Part shown: positions 17,766 to 25,372 of the stretch, one piece after another | Layout of the letters: each line of letters opens with the position of its first letter | How positions within the stretch are numbered: position 1 is the first letter of the stretch | Assembly: GCF_002847015.1 (NCBI RefSeq) | Contig: NZ_CP025085.1 | Span: forward strand, 4,402,001-4,466,000 | Origin: Prodigiosinella confusarubida | GTDB taxonomy: Bacteria; Pseudomonadota; Gammaproteobacteria; Enterobacterales; Enterobacteriaceae | Reading direction: 5' to 3' | DNA length: 64,000 nucleotides | Made by a program: the position numbers and the translations under genes | Notes under the pieces: generated by a model | What the model was told of the DNA's origin: nothing | The model's database searches: none | Seen by the model: the letters and a program-made list of their open reading frames with translations, nothing else

Positions 17766-18266
17766 TCAGAATGAGTTGTCAGCGTAACTTCTAGGCTGTT
17801 CCGCATGCTGTCCTGGCGGAGTAGACGTCGGTTTTTCGGACTTATAGACGATCTCGCCACCAATTTTTATCCACTCGACCGCAATCAGTCGGGCTTTTAA
17901 ACTTGGACGACTTTCGCCGGCATGATCACCCTTAGATAAGGTGAACACGTCAGCAGTAAGACCGCTAAGCACAAAACCAACCAGCACCTGTTTCTCCTCA
18001 TCTACTGATTTTTGGCAGCGATTAATGAGTGAAACACTTTCCTTACCTGCGACAGTCACATCAAAACGGGTATAGGACGCGTTGTCGGTAGGGCCGGTCA
18101 GGGCATTAATCACAGCACAGGTGAATTCACCCGTTGTGCCTGCGACTTTACGGATATTGTTGAGGTATCCGATGCCGGTAACGTTCAGATTGAAATATTC
18201 AGTCTTAGACTGAGAGGAAGAATGTGAAACATTGTTTGAAGCAGGGGTATTTGCAGTTGCAGTCAT
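17766..18266 (-). CDS. DUF3577 family ICE protein
   Basis: 166 aa. Matches the DUF3577 pattern: YFNLNVTGIGYLNNIRKV, YTRFDVTVAGKESVSLINRC, KQVLVGFVLSGL and a C-terminal LKARLIAVEWIKIGGEIVYK. A conserved companion of ssb and topB in SPI-7/PFGI-1 elements; function unknown, possibly linked to DNA handling. Lies 77 bp upstream of ssb on the same strand. Confidence 0.85.
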   Translation of the reverse strand: MTATANTPASNNVSHSSSQSKTEYFNLNVTGIGYLNNIRKVAGTTGEFTCAVINALTGPTDNASYTRFDVTVAGKESVSLINRCQKSVDEEKQVLVGFVLSGLTADVFTLSKGDHAGESRPSLKARLIAVEWIKIGGEIVYKSEKPTSTPPGQHAEQPRSYADNSF

Positions 18267-18621
18267 GATGTTCTCTCCGGAGTGAAATAAACTGGGTGCG
18301 GAGAAACAATCATCCCGTGCGGGAGAAAGTTTCCCGCAGGGAAGTCAGTAACAGTATTACTGACTGGCTGAATTAGTGAAGTGAGCCTTAACCCGAAGGT
18401 CTCTGTTTTCAAAGGATAAACAGATTTAATTTAACCGCTCGAAAGCGCCATCTCTCAGGTCATGATGGCATTGGCATGTGATTACCCTAAGGCGTTCCTC
18501 TCGAATCACCGGAACATTGGCAGTTGTCAGAGACAACGATTAGCCCATTCAGTTTTAAACCACGGCGAAGAGAAGTCAATATAGCGGGTAGGAAAAAATG
18601 TAGAATGCGAAGACATAAATA
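18267..18621. other. Intergenic stretch between DUF3577 and topB, with inverted repeats
   Basis: No convincing gene here. It probably carries the promoter of the DUF3577-ssb pair. A perfect 9-bp inverted repeat, AGTCAGTAA/TTACTGACT with a 5-nt loop, lies at 18343-18365, and a looser CCCG..CGGG hairpin at about 18313-18340. Confidence 0.5.
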
Positions 18622-18651
18622 AACAGCGGTACCCTGAGAGGTACCGCTGTT
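18622..18651 (-). terminator. Strong hairpin downstream of topB
   Basis: Perfect 12-bp stem AACAGCGGTACC/GGTACCGCTGTT with a 6-nt loop. On the minus strand it is followed by TATTTATG, only moderately T-rich. The most likely end of the topB transcript. Confidence 0.65.
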
Positions 18652-18686
18652 GCGATCTGCACCATCGATCTGAAGTTAAGCTGTTC

Positions 18687-18890
18687 TCACAGCAGCTCCG
18701 GGGCAGGTTCAGGACCCGGCACGGTTTTCACGGAGGTTATGTGCCTTACAGACTCTTCTCTCAGGTGTGGGAGCGGCCTGTCAGACTGTTCCGCCAGAAT
18801 ACAATGCATGTAGCATTCTGGCAGACCGCAGTCACGGGGTGCGGCTTCAGAGCCACGAGAAACATAGCAAAATACAGGCTCTGACCGCAA
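18687..18890 (-). CDS. Possible small protein after topB (unknown)
   Basis: 67-codon open frame starting 4 bp after the topB stop on the same strand and ending just before the 18622-18651 hairpin, so it could be the last cistron. Cys-rich start, no recognised motif. The composition (many Pro, Arg, Glu) is not convincing; it may be non-coding. Confidence 0.25.
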   Translation of the reverse strand: MRSEPVFCYVSRGSEAAPRDCGLPECYMHCILAEQSDRPLPHLREESVRHITSVKTVPGPEPAPELL

Positions 18891-18894
18891 TCGG

Positions 18895-20907
18895 TTAATT
18901 CTGCTTTGGCTTTCGAGACGTAGACTTCGCCGATTTCCTCTTCACCTGGTCAGGGACATTAACCACACCTTTGCAGGACGGATATTTCTCACAACGGTAA
19001 AAAGCCTTTTTCTCACCACGACGCAACCGGGTTTTACTGCCGCAGAGAGGACAAACTGGCGTCGGTGGCAAACGGATCACCATATTCTGTGCCAGTCCCT
19101 GAGCAACCAGTTGCCGTGTCCAACCTGTCTGCCGGGCCATAAAGTCTTCAAGACGCATGCGGCCCGCGGCCACCTCATCCAGCGCCTGTTCCCACAGCGC
19201 CGTCATGCCCGGTTCTTTCAGCGGAGCTGGCAAAGCATCCATCAGATCCATCGCCACTTCGGTCGCCCGCAGATAACGTCTATTCATGACGATGTAGCCT
19301 CGCTTAAGCAGCGTATCAATGATGCTGGCGCGGGTAGCCTCCGTCCCCAACCCGGCATTCTCTTTCAGGACTTTTTTCAACTGCAAATCGGTCACGTAAG
19401 ATGCTGCGTTCATCATCGCGGCAATCAACGTATCAAATGTAAAATACAGCGGCGCTTTCGTCTTAAGATCCTTCACCTCAGCCACCGTCACAGTACAGAC
19501 ATCGCCTTTGTTGAGGGATGGCAGCGCATTGTCCTCATCACCCTGAGCGTTACCTTTTCTGTCAGTCGCCGAACTGAACAGCACTTTCCAGCCAGGCACC
19601 ACCACAACCTGTCCGGTTGTTCTGAAAAGCTGTCCCCCGATGCTGAGATCAAGACGGGTCACGTCTCGCTCATACAGTGGGAGGAACTGGGCCAGATAAT
19701 GCCGACGAATAAGCTCATACACCCGTTTCTCCACATCATTCATGTTGCCCATGTCGCTGGCATGCTTAGTGGGGATGATCCCGTGGTGCGCCGTGATTTT
19801 TTTGTCGTTCCAGATACGTGATACAAAACGGGGATCAAGAGTCGCTATCGTCGTCGTGAGGGACGGGTCAGTTTTCGCCAGTGCGGCAAGAACCAGCGGG
19901 ATCTCTTCACGCATCGACTCCGGCAGAAAACCACAGTCGGTACGGGGATAGGTTGTGGCCTTATGGGTCTCATACAGACTTTGGGCGGTATCAAGCACCT
20001 GCTGAGGCGACATATCCCACAGTTTGCCGCAGGCCTGCTGCAAGGCCCCTAATGAAAACGCCAACGGAGCGGCCTCCGTCTCCCGCTTTTTCTCCTGCTC
20101 AATGACCTGGGCCTGACCCGACTGACGGCAAAGCTGGGCCACCTGCTGAGCAATGCCCTGATGAACACAGCGTTTTTCCTCATCGGTGTACATCTTCGCG
20201 GGCACCCAGCGGGCAACAAACGCCATCCCACACGCCTGGAGAGCCGCGTTGACCTGCCAGTAAGGCTTCGGGACAAAAATGGCGATTTCTCTGTCCCGAT
20301 TCACCACCAGTGCCAGCGTCGGTGTTTGCACCCGCCCCACGGACAGCACACCGTCAAAGCCTTTTTCACGGGCCTTCAACGTATAGAGCCGGGTAAGATT
20401 CATGCCCGTCAGCCAGTCTGCCCGGGCACGGCCTAACCCCGCGTAGTACAGCGCCAGCGTCTCATTACCGGGTTTGATGTTATTCAGTCCGTTGCGAATA
20501 CTCGGTTCATCCAGGGCAGATAACCAGAGCCGGTTTACCGGGCCGCGCCACTGGCAAAAGTCCAGCAATTCCCGGGCAATGACCTCGCCTTCTCGGTCGG
20601 CATCGGTGGCAATCACCACTTCGTCAACCTGCTTAAGTAATTTCGCGATGGCCTTAAACTGATCTTCCGTCTCCTTTTTCACTACCATTTGCCACTGTGC
20701 CGGTAATACCGGCAGAGCATGGATGTTCCAGGGTCGTGCAAACTGAGTGCCATACGCCTCAGGAGAGGCGGTTTCGAGTAAATGTCCGACAGCCCAGGTC
20801 ACAGTAACACCGGGGCCCTGAAGAAAGCCGGTTCCTCGTTTAGTGGCACCGAGAACGGCCGCAATATCTCTCCCCTGGGAGGGTTTTTCACAAAGGAAAA
20901 GGCGCAT
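18895..20907 (-). CDS. topB: DNA topoisomerase III (type IA)
   Basis: 670 aa. N-terminal TOPRIM domain with VVIATDADREGEVIARELLD (the DxD and Glu that bind Mg), the active-site Tyr in TTYPRTDCGFLPES (about residue 315) and one C-terminal C4 zinc finger CPLCGSKTRLRR ... CEKYPSC, then a Lys-rich tail. It removes precatenanes and resolves intermediates during ICE replication and transfer. A standard member of this ICE class; it starts 9 bp after the TIGR03761-like gene. Confidence 0.96.
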   Translation of the reverse strand: MRLFLCEKPSQGRDIAAVLGATKRGTGFLQGPGVTVTWAVGHLLETASPEAYGTQFARPWNIHALPVLPAQWQMVVKKETEDQFKAIAKLLKQVDEVVIATDADREGEVIARELLDFCQWRGPVNRLWLSALDEPSIRNGLNNIKPGNETLALYYAGLGRARADWLTGMNLTRLYTLKAREKGFDGVLSVGRVQTPTLALVVNRDREIAIFVPKPYWQVNAALQACGMAFVARWVPAKMYTDEEKRCVHQGIAQQVAQLCRQSGQAQVIEQEKKRETEAAPLAFSLGALQQACGKLWDMSPQQVLDTAQSLYETHKATTYPRTDCGFLPESMREEIPLVLAALAKTDPSLTTTIATLDPRFVSRIWNDKKITAHHGIIPTKHASDMGNMNDVEKRVYELIRRHYLAQFLPLYERDVTRLDLSIGGQLFRTTGQVVVVPGWKVLFSSATDRKGNAQGDEDNALPSLNKGDVCTVTVAEVKDLKTKAPLYFTFDTLIAAMMNAASYVTDLQLKKVLKENAGLGTEATRASIIDTLLKRGYIVMNRRYLRATEVAMDLMDALPAPLKEPGMTALWEQALDEVAAGRMRLEDFMARQTGWTRQLVAQGLAQNMVIRLPPTPVCPLCGSKTRLRRGEKKAFYRCEKYPSCKGVVNVPDQVKRKSAKSTSRKPKQN

Positions 20908-20916
20908 CCTCCCTCC

Positions 20917-21666
20917 TTATTGAGCAGCACTGTTATCAACAGCCCGGTACCGAATACGCAAAAGGTTGACACTGGATTCATGAATAGGTGGGGAGAAAGA
21001 GGAACGGCGGTTTCCCAGCAGCACGTCAATGTCCGGCTCACCCAGTTCTAAAACGGCCTGTTGCCACACATCGTTATTTTCGACGGCATCCTGGCGATAC
21101 ACAGGCAATGAACGATACGGAACAACACTGCCATATATCTGTCGGATCAACCGGCCGCCTTCACTGAGAAGTTGATCGCGCTTAGCTCGTGATACCAGCC
21201 CATAGTGAAATGCCTGAAGTACCTTCTTTGAGAACTGATCAAAACCGATTAACAGATACACGCAGCGATAACCCAATGGGGTATTGCTGTACACCTTGAT
21301 ATCCAGCGGCGTCTCAACACCAGCTTCAGTAAACGTGACACCTGTCGGAAGCAACTGCATTTCCTTATCCAGGCTATTAATCAGATTGGACATCGTGTTA
21401 CTGGCTCCACTGATTTTGTCTTCCAGTGCAAGCATCGCTGCATCCGCCCAGGGATTATTTTTCAAGGAGTCTTGGTTAATCCTGGACGCCAGGCTGAGAA
21501 AACGCGGCATTCCCATAATGGCGGGCTTACCTTTATTGCCATCATCCTCTTTCTCTGCCCGCCGACCTTGCCATAATCCAATGGCATAGTGGCTGTGGAG
21601 TTCAATTTTCAACTCTGAGTGCAATGCACCTGTTCTTTTTTCAGTGCTGTCTGCCATCTCTGTCAC
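20917..21666 (-). CDS. ICE conserved protein, PFL_4669 family (TIGR03761-like)
   Basis: 249 aa with the family features GALHSELKIELHSHYAIGLW, AIMGMPRFLSLASRI, PLGYRCVYLLIGFDQFSKKVLQAFHYGL and a C-terminal RRSSFSPP. Soluble, no signal. The gene is always near topB and ssb in these elements; function unknown, presumed DNA maintenance. An alternative start four codons in (MADSTEK) is possible. Confidence 0.85.
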   Translation of the reverse strand: MTEMADSTEKRTGALHSELKIELHSHYAIGLWQGRRAEKEDDGNKGKPAIMGMPRFLSLASRINQDSLKNNPWADAAMLALEDKISGASNTMSNLINSLDKEMQLLPTGVTFTEAGVETPLDIKVYSNTPLGYRCVYLLIGFDQFSKKVLQAFHYGLVSRAKRDQLLSEGGRLIRQIYGSVVPYRSLPVYRQDAVENNDVWQQAVLELGEPDIDVLLGNRRSSFSPPIHESSVNLLRIRYRAVDNSAAQ

Positions 21667-21806
21667 CGTCTTATCAGTTAAGAAGGTCCTGATAGTCCTG
21701 AAAATGATGGCGAAGCAACAACGTAAAACTCTTCATCCGTTTCGTGAATAAACTTTATCTGATCGTTTACAAGCTTTCTGACACAGATAACTAACCTTTT
21801 ATCGTC

Positions 21807-22111
21807 TGCTGCGGGGCGCAGCACTGTACATTTATCAGCCTCTGCTGCGGGGCGCAGCACTGTGCATTTTTTAACCTCTGCTGCGGGGCGCAGCACTGTG
21901 CATTTTTTAGCCTCTGCTGCGGGGCGCAGCACTGTGCATTTTTTAGCCTCTGCTGCGGGGCGCAGCACTGTATATTTATTAACCTCTGCTGCGGGGCGCA
22001 GCACTGTGCATTTTTTAGCCTCTGCTGCGGGGCGCAGCACTGTACATTTATTAGCCTCTACTGCGGGGCGCAGCACTGTGCATTTTTTAACCCCTGCTGC
22101 GGGGCGCAGCA
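21807..22111. repeat. Nine tandem 36-bp repeats, each with a 17-bp palindrome
   Basis: Core TGCTGCGGGGCGCAGCA (7-bp arms, 3-nt centre) starts at 21807, 21843, 21879, 21915, 21951, 21987, 22023, 22059 and 22095, exactly 36 bp apart. Copy 8 has one change (TACTGCG). Each core is followed by a 19-nt spacer of the type CTGTGCATTTTTTAGCCTC, with small variation at GTGC/GTAC and TTTTTT/TTTATT. The array fills the gap between the rep gene (stop 22116) and the TIGR03761-like gene. Because 36 is a multiple of 3 it reads open on both strands, giving false repeat ORFs. It looks like iterons or a multi-site protein-binding locus; strict period and adjacency to rep favour a replication or partition role. 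Confidence 0.95.
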
Positions 22112-22115
22112 TTGG

Positions 22116-23372
22116 CTAATTTTTAGACTTCCCCAAAAGCATCGCATTCCGAATATCGGCAATAACACTTGAAACCCGCTCAGCAGAAGCCCGTTCTGCA
22201 GGACGTGGAACGGTTGGCATTGGCGTCAATGTGGCAGTAGTTGCCTGTCTGACAGGCTGGGACGTAGTGGAAACTCCGGGTATTACCAACTGTCCCTCAC
22301 GGGCCAGCTTGAGCATTTTCAGCATCCAGCCCGTAGGATTGGTTAACTGCCCCCTGCCCAGCTGGTTTTTCAGCATGCCCAACAAGGCTGACGACTGTGG
22401 ACCCGGCAAGGCAGTCAGTTGAGCCGTCAGCATAACTGCATCGTCAGCAGAGATTTTGCTCGTCAGCGATTCGGGTAGCTCAGGGACTGGCTGGCCTTTA
22501 CCACCGTTATCATCAGATACGTACGTTTTTTTATTCACACCTTGTGTGAAACTACGTACGTTACGGTTCGATTTCCGAACTCCGTCGTAACCACCTGATT
22601 TTAGACTGAGTTCGGAAACCGAACTCGGATCTGACTGCCCCTTTTCATCACTGAGTTCGGTATCCGAACTCAGTATTTCCTGACTATTTTCTGCGCTTTT
22701 GATACTGAGTTCGGGAACCGAACCCGGCTTATACGCACGGCGTAAACTGGCCATTTGTAACGGTGTTGCTGCCGAACCGAGCCGACTTTCAATCATGGCA
22801 AGACGAGAATGACGGTGACGCATCGTTGGGTCGTTTCGAATTTCAGCCAGAACGGCCAGTGCCGTCATGCGGACAGACTTATTCCTGTGCTGACAGCTTG
22901 ATGCCACAAGATCCAGCCAACCCGGGTCAAAGGTTTCCGCATCACGGCAGCTGAGCGGCTCATCATGTTGAGCATAAATGTTCCCCCTCACGCGACCACG
23001 CACATCCCTTACCCGCTTACACAGGCTCAGCCAGCCGGTGATCCTCAGCATAAGCAGCACTCTGCTGATCGTTTCACGGGAAGCCTTTTCCGCATGGGGA
23101 GAGGCAAGCTGTAGCTGTAGCTCGTCGTAGGTCGGAAATACCGCCCCTTCGTTTTGCTGCGCATAGAGACGGATCATCACCCACGCCGTTTTATCCAGCG
23201 GGGAAAGACGGGTATCCATAAACAGCCGGCGTGGAAAAGCATCATGAACATTTCCCAGGAAAAGCAGACCGCTGCGTTCACTGGTAACATCGCTCTCCGC
23301 CGTTCGGCTGGCAAGGTTGTTCTGCATTCGTGACAGCGTGAATTCTACGATGCTGTCTGGTGGTAATCCCAT
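22116..23372 (-). CDS. STY4528-type pathogenicity-island replication protein
   Basis: 418 aa. The N-terminal part (residues 40-150) looks like a winged-helix replication initiator: RRLFMDTRLSPLDKTAWVMIRLY, then FPTYDELQLQLASPHAEKASRETISRVL and LRITGWLSLCKRVRD. A low-complexity linker (about 210-290) with repeated SxxELS motifs leads to a C-terminal domain (GMLKNQLGRGQLTNPTGWML) of the kind that contacts helicases or DNA. I recognise it as the STY4528 family. Its linker-coding DNA holds several palindromes and its 3' end abuts the 36-bp array, which suggests an origin at its own gene. Confidence 0.82.
   Translation of the reverse strand: MGLPPDSIVEFTLSRMQNNLASRTAESDVTSERSGLLFLGNVHDAFPRRLFMDTRLSPLDKTAWVMIRLYAQQNEGAVFPTYDELQLQLASPHAEKASRETISRVLLMLRITGWLSLCKRVRDVRGRVRGNIYAQHDEPLSCRDAETFDPGWLDLVASSCQHRNKSVRMTALAVLAEIRNDPTMRHRHSRLAMIESRLGSAATPLQMASLRRAYKPGSVPELSIKSAENSQEILSSDTELSDEKGQSDPSSVSELSLKSGGYDGVRKSNRNVRSFTQGVNKKTYVSDDNGGKGQPVPELPESLTSKISADDAVMLTAQLTALPGPQSSALLGMLKNQLGRGQLTNPTGWMLKMLKLAREGQLVIPGVSTTSQPVRQATTATLTPMPTVPRPAERASAERVSSVIADIRNAMLLGKSKN
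22519..22723. repeat. Cluster of inverted repeats inside the rep coding region
   Basis: Four related palindromes: 22566-22580 (GTTCG-N5-CGAAC), 22608-22626 (GAGTTCGG-AAA-CCGAACTC), 22650-22674 (11-bp arms ACTGAGTTCGG/CCGAACTCAGT), 22709-22723 (GTTCGG-GAA-CCGAAC). Just beside them are ACGTACGT at 22519-22526, TTCACAC-CTT-GTGTGAA at 22534-22550, and a second ACGTACGT at 22554-22561. The first GTTCG palindrome is in a different reading frame from the other three, so protein repeats alone do not explain the pattern. Candidate initiator or ParB binding sites. Confidence 0.85.
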
Positions 23373-23478
23373 CTCGCGTCCTCTTTAAATATGACAGTGA
23401 CAGCACTGCGGGGCCATGAAGGCCCCGATCCTGGTTGTGCTGGTCATCGTGCCGCAGGGCTCTACAAAACCCGCGTCA

Positions 23479-23712
23479 CTATTTCCTGATTTCACGGTTG
23501 TACGTCTGGTGATTCATCAGGAACCAGCGGTGCCCACCGTCTTTACTGAGCATCCGCCAGAAGGGACCAATATTAATCTTGAGATAACCCTTTTCATCCA
23601 ACCGCTTGCACACCTTCCGGCCGTTTTTAAGAAAGTCCACCATGCATAGGGCTTTACGCCGTACTGCTGGCGTGACGTGCTGGCGAGGACAGAAATCAAT
23701 GAGTTCAGTCAT
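23479..23712 (-). CDS. Small conserved ICE protein (unknown)
   Basis: 77 aa, basic, with KALCMVDFLKNGRKVCKRL and INIGPFWRMLSKDGGHRWFLM. No family recognised. It overlaps the end of the DUF2857 gene by 4 bp (ATGA), which supports real, coupled translation. Could be a small DNA-binding or regulatory protein. Confidence 0.65.
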   Translation of the reverse strand: MTELIDFCPRQHVTPAVRRKALCMVDFLKNGRKVCKRLDEKGYLKINIGPFWRMLSKDGGHRWFLMNHQTYNREIRK

Positions 23713-24290
23713 ACCGCCTCCCGTCTATTGCCTTTCCGGTCACGCTCCCGGCACCATGTGGTGACGCGCGTCCAGACAGCTGTCAAAGAAACGTCATGTA
23801 GCTCAGCGGCGAGCATCATCACATCCAGCGCATCATGAGAATCCGGAGAGGTGAGGCCCGATGAATCCCACTGCGTCCAGATACCGGCATCCGCCTCTTC
23901 ATCCGGTGCCTGAGTACGCCCTCGCGCTGTATCGATACCCTTAAGACGCCGGCGGGCACTGACCTCGGCAGCGCTCAGACCAAAATAGGTCTGCATAAGC
24001 TCAATCGATCCCCCAAGGGCTAGCGCTCGATCAATCCGCTGCATCCGCTTCTGCTCCGTTCTGGACTGCTGAACGATGATCCAGAAGTTATCGTGATTGA
24101 TGCTCAAATTCAGTACCGACACACTGCTTTGCATCAGGTAATGAAGATCATCCACCGTCAGTTGGCTCAGTTGACGCACTTCCTCAATCGTCATGCCCAG
24201 CGACTCGCACCGGCGGATGTTGCCAGATTTCAGCTCCATAAGGAGATGTGTCAATATGGTGTTCGTTGCCTGAGATAAATTCTGGCTCAC
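23709..24290 (-). CDS. DUF2857 family ICE protein
   Basis: 193 aa, helical. The N-terminal half has LLMELKSGNIRRCESLGMTIEEVRQLSQL and IDRALALGGSIELMQTYFGLSAAEVSARRRL, which looks like a DNA-binding helical domain and fits DUF2857 (STY4526-like). Probably regulates ICE maintenance genes (inference). Followed directly by the 77-aa gene; 91 bp separate it from the upstream DUF2786 gene. Confidence 0.8.
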   Translation of the reverse strand: MSQNLSQATNTILTHLLMELKSGNIRRCESLGMTIEEVRQLSQLTVDDLHYLMQSSVSVLNLSINHDNFWIIVQQSRTEQKRMQRIDRALALGGSIELMQTYFGLSAAEVSARRRLKGIDTARGRTQAPDEEADAGIWTQWDSSGLTSPDSHDALDVMMLAAELHDVSLTAVWTRVTTWCRERDRKGNRREAV

Positions 24291-24381
24291 CGTAACCCCC
24301 CGTTAATCCCCAAGTCCGTAAGTAACCAAAAGCCCGTTATCCAACGGGTAGAGCACGCCATGAAAATCAGCACATTACTCA

Positions 24382-25137
24382 TCATCCCTCCCCTCCGGAA
24401 ACCGTTAGAGACAACATGGATGCCGTCGATGCTTGACCGTAAATCCCTTTATTCAGCTCTGCACGTCGACCGGCCAGCCATCCAGATATTCGCGCGTTGG
24501 AATCCCCGCGGCAGCGCCTTGCCTCACGAACGTTAACGTCGGACAGTGCCGGGCCGCATCGCTGTGCCAGCCAATTTCGCAGGACACCTGATTCTTTCTC
24601 TGTCGGGGCAAACGGCTCCAGGACATTCCATACCCCCACCACCCAACCTTCCCGGAACTGGTCTGCCCGGTTACGTTTTGTCCGCAACTTGAGTCGTTTA
24701 AGCTGGTATGCCGAACGCATATGACATGTGGTGGCATTTTTAAGTTGACGGGACAGCACAGTAAAAACGTACAGCGCCACGTCGGGACGTTCGTTCAGTC
24801 CATAAAAATGCAATGAGCGCCGGTCACGCTGCCGCCCCACTCGAGTGACCGTGCGATACCAACTGAACCAGCAACGGCAGCCCGTTGCCATGCAGACGAC
24901 AGCAGCCAGCGCATTCAACCATCCGGGAATACTGATAGCGTCGGTATACACTTGATAACTCACCGCTTCCTGTACAGCACAAACCGCGACATCGTCCTGC
25001 GAAAGGTTGTGTCGTTGCATCAGCACCTGCGCAAGGCGCACAGCCCGGGCCGCTTCATACGCGTTATTGTTACGGGTACCCAGAGCCATCAGCTTCCGGA
25101 TACGGCGCAACAGCTTTTCATTATCACCGGTGATCAT
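24382..25137 (-). CDS. DUF2786 domain protein
   Basis: 251 aa from the ATG at 25137, which has a GGGGAGG ribosome site; the open frame continues upstream to 25293 but without support. The DUF2786 domain is at residues 4-45 (NEKLLRRIRKLMALGTRNNN, AARAVRLAQVLMQRHNLS). The middle and C-terminal parts are basic. Function unknown; it recurs in the regulatory ends of ICEs and phages. Overlaps the upstream TraR-like gene by 14 bp. Confidence 0.82.
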   Translation of the reverse strand: MITGDNEKLLRRIRKLMALGTRNNNAYEAARAVRLAQVLMQRHNLSQDDVAVCAVQEAVSYQVYTDAISIPGWLNALAAVVCMATGCRCWFSWYRTVTRVGRQRDRRSLHFYGLNERPDVALYVFTVLSRQLKNATTCHMRSAYQLKRLKLRTKRNRADQFREGWVVGVWNVLEPFAPTEKESGVLRNWLAQRCGPALSDVNVREARRCRGDSNARISGWLAGRRAELNKGIYGQASTASMLSLTVSGGEG

Positions 25138-25372
25138 CGTTCCTCCCCGTTCCAATATGTTGATGGTGTTCCCTGACTTCCTGACAGCCGACACAGAACC
25201 TGACACCGCGTACTGCCCGACGGCGCGCTTCGGGGATAGTGGCCCCGCAGTCCTCACAATAATGATGTGATGGTTTATCAGAGCGCACTTCATTAAGGAT
25301 CTGGCTTAAACTTGCTCTGAGCTGCTGTTCTGTCACGGCCTGCGCCATTTCATCATTGAGATCAAAGTTCAT
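25124..25372 (-). CDS. TraR/DksA-type C4 zinc-finger protein
   Basis: 82 aa from the ATG at 25372, behind a near-perfect AAGGAGGT ribosome site. An N-terminal helix is followed by CEDCGATIPEARRRAVRGVR and FCVGCQ, the C4 zinc finger of the DksA/TraR family. Short TraR-like proteins bind RNA polymerase and mimic ppGpp-DksA to tune promoters during conjugation. Here it may set transcription of ICE or host genes (inference from family). It overlaps the end of parB by 11 bp. Confidence 0.85.
   Translation of the reverse strand: MNFDLNDEMAQAVTEQQLRASLSQILNEVRSDKPSHHYCEDCGATIPEARRRAVRGVRFCVGCQEVREHHQHIGTGRNDDHR

Noticed and set aside
21807..22111. CRISPR array
   Set aside because: The 36-bp units are head-to-tail copies including their 'spacers', which are nearly identical, and no cas genes are present.
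21678..22112. 144-aa repeat protein (and mirror ORF 21862-22119 on plus)
   Set aside because: The open frames exist because 36 is divisible by 3 and the unit has no stops. They are open on both strands, start inside the array, and lack an independent ribosome site or a known domain.
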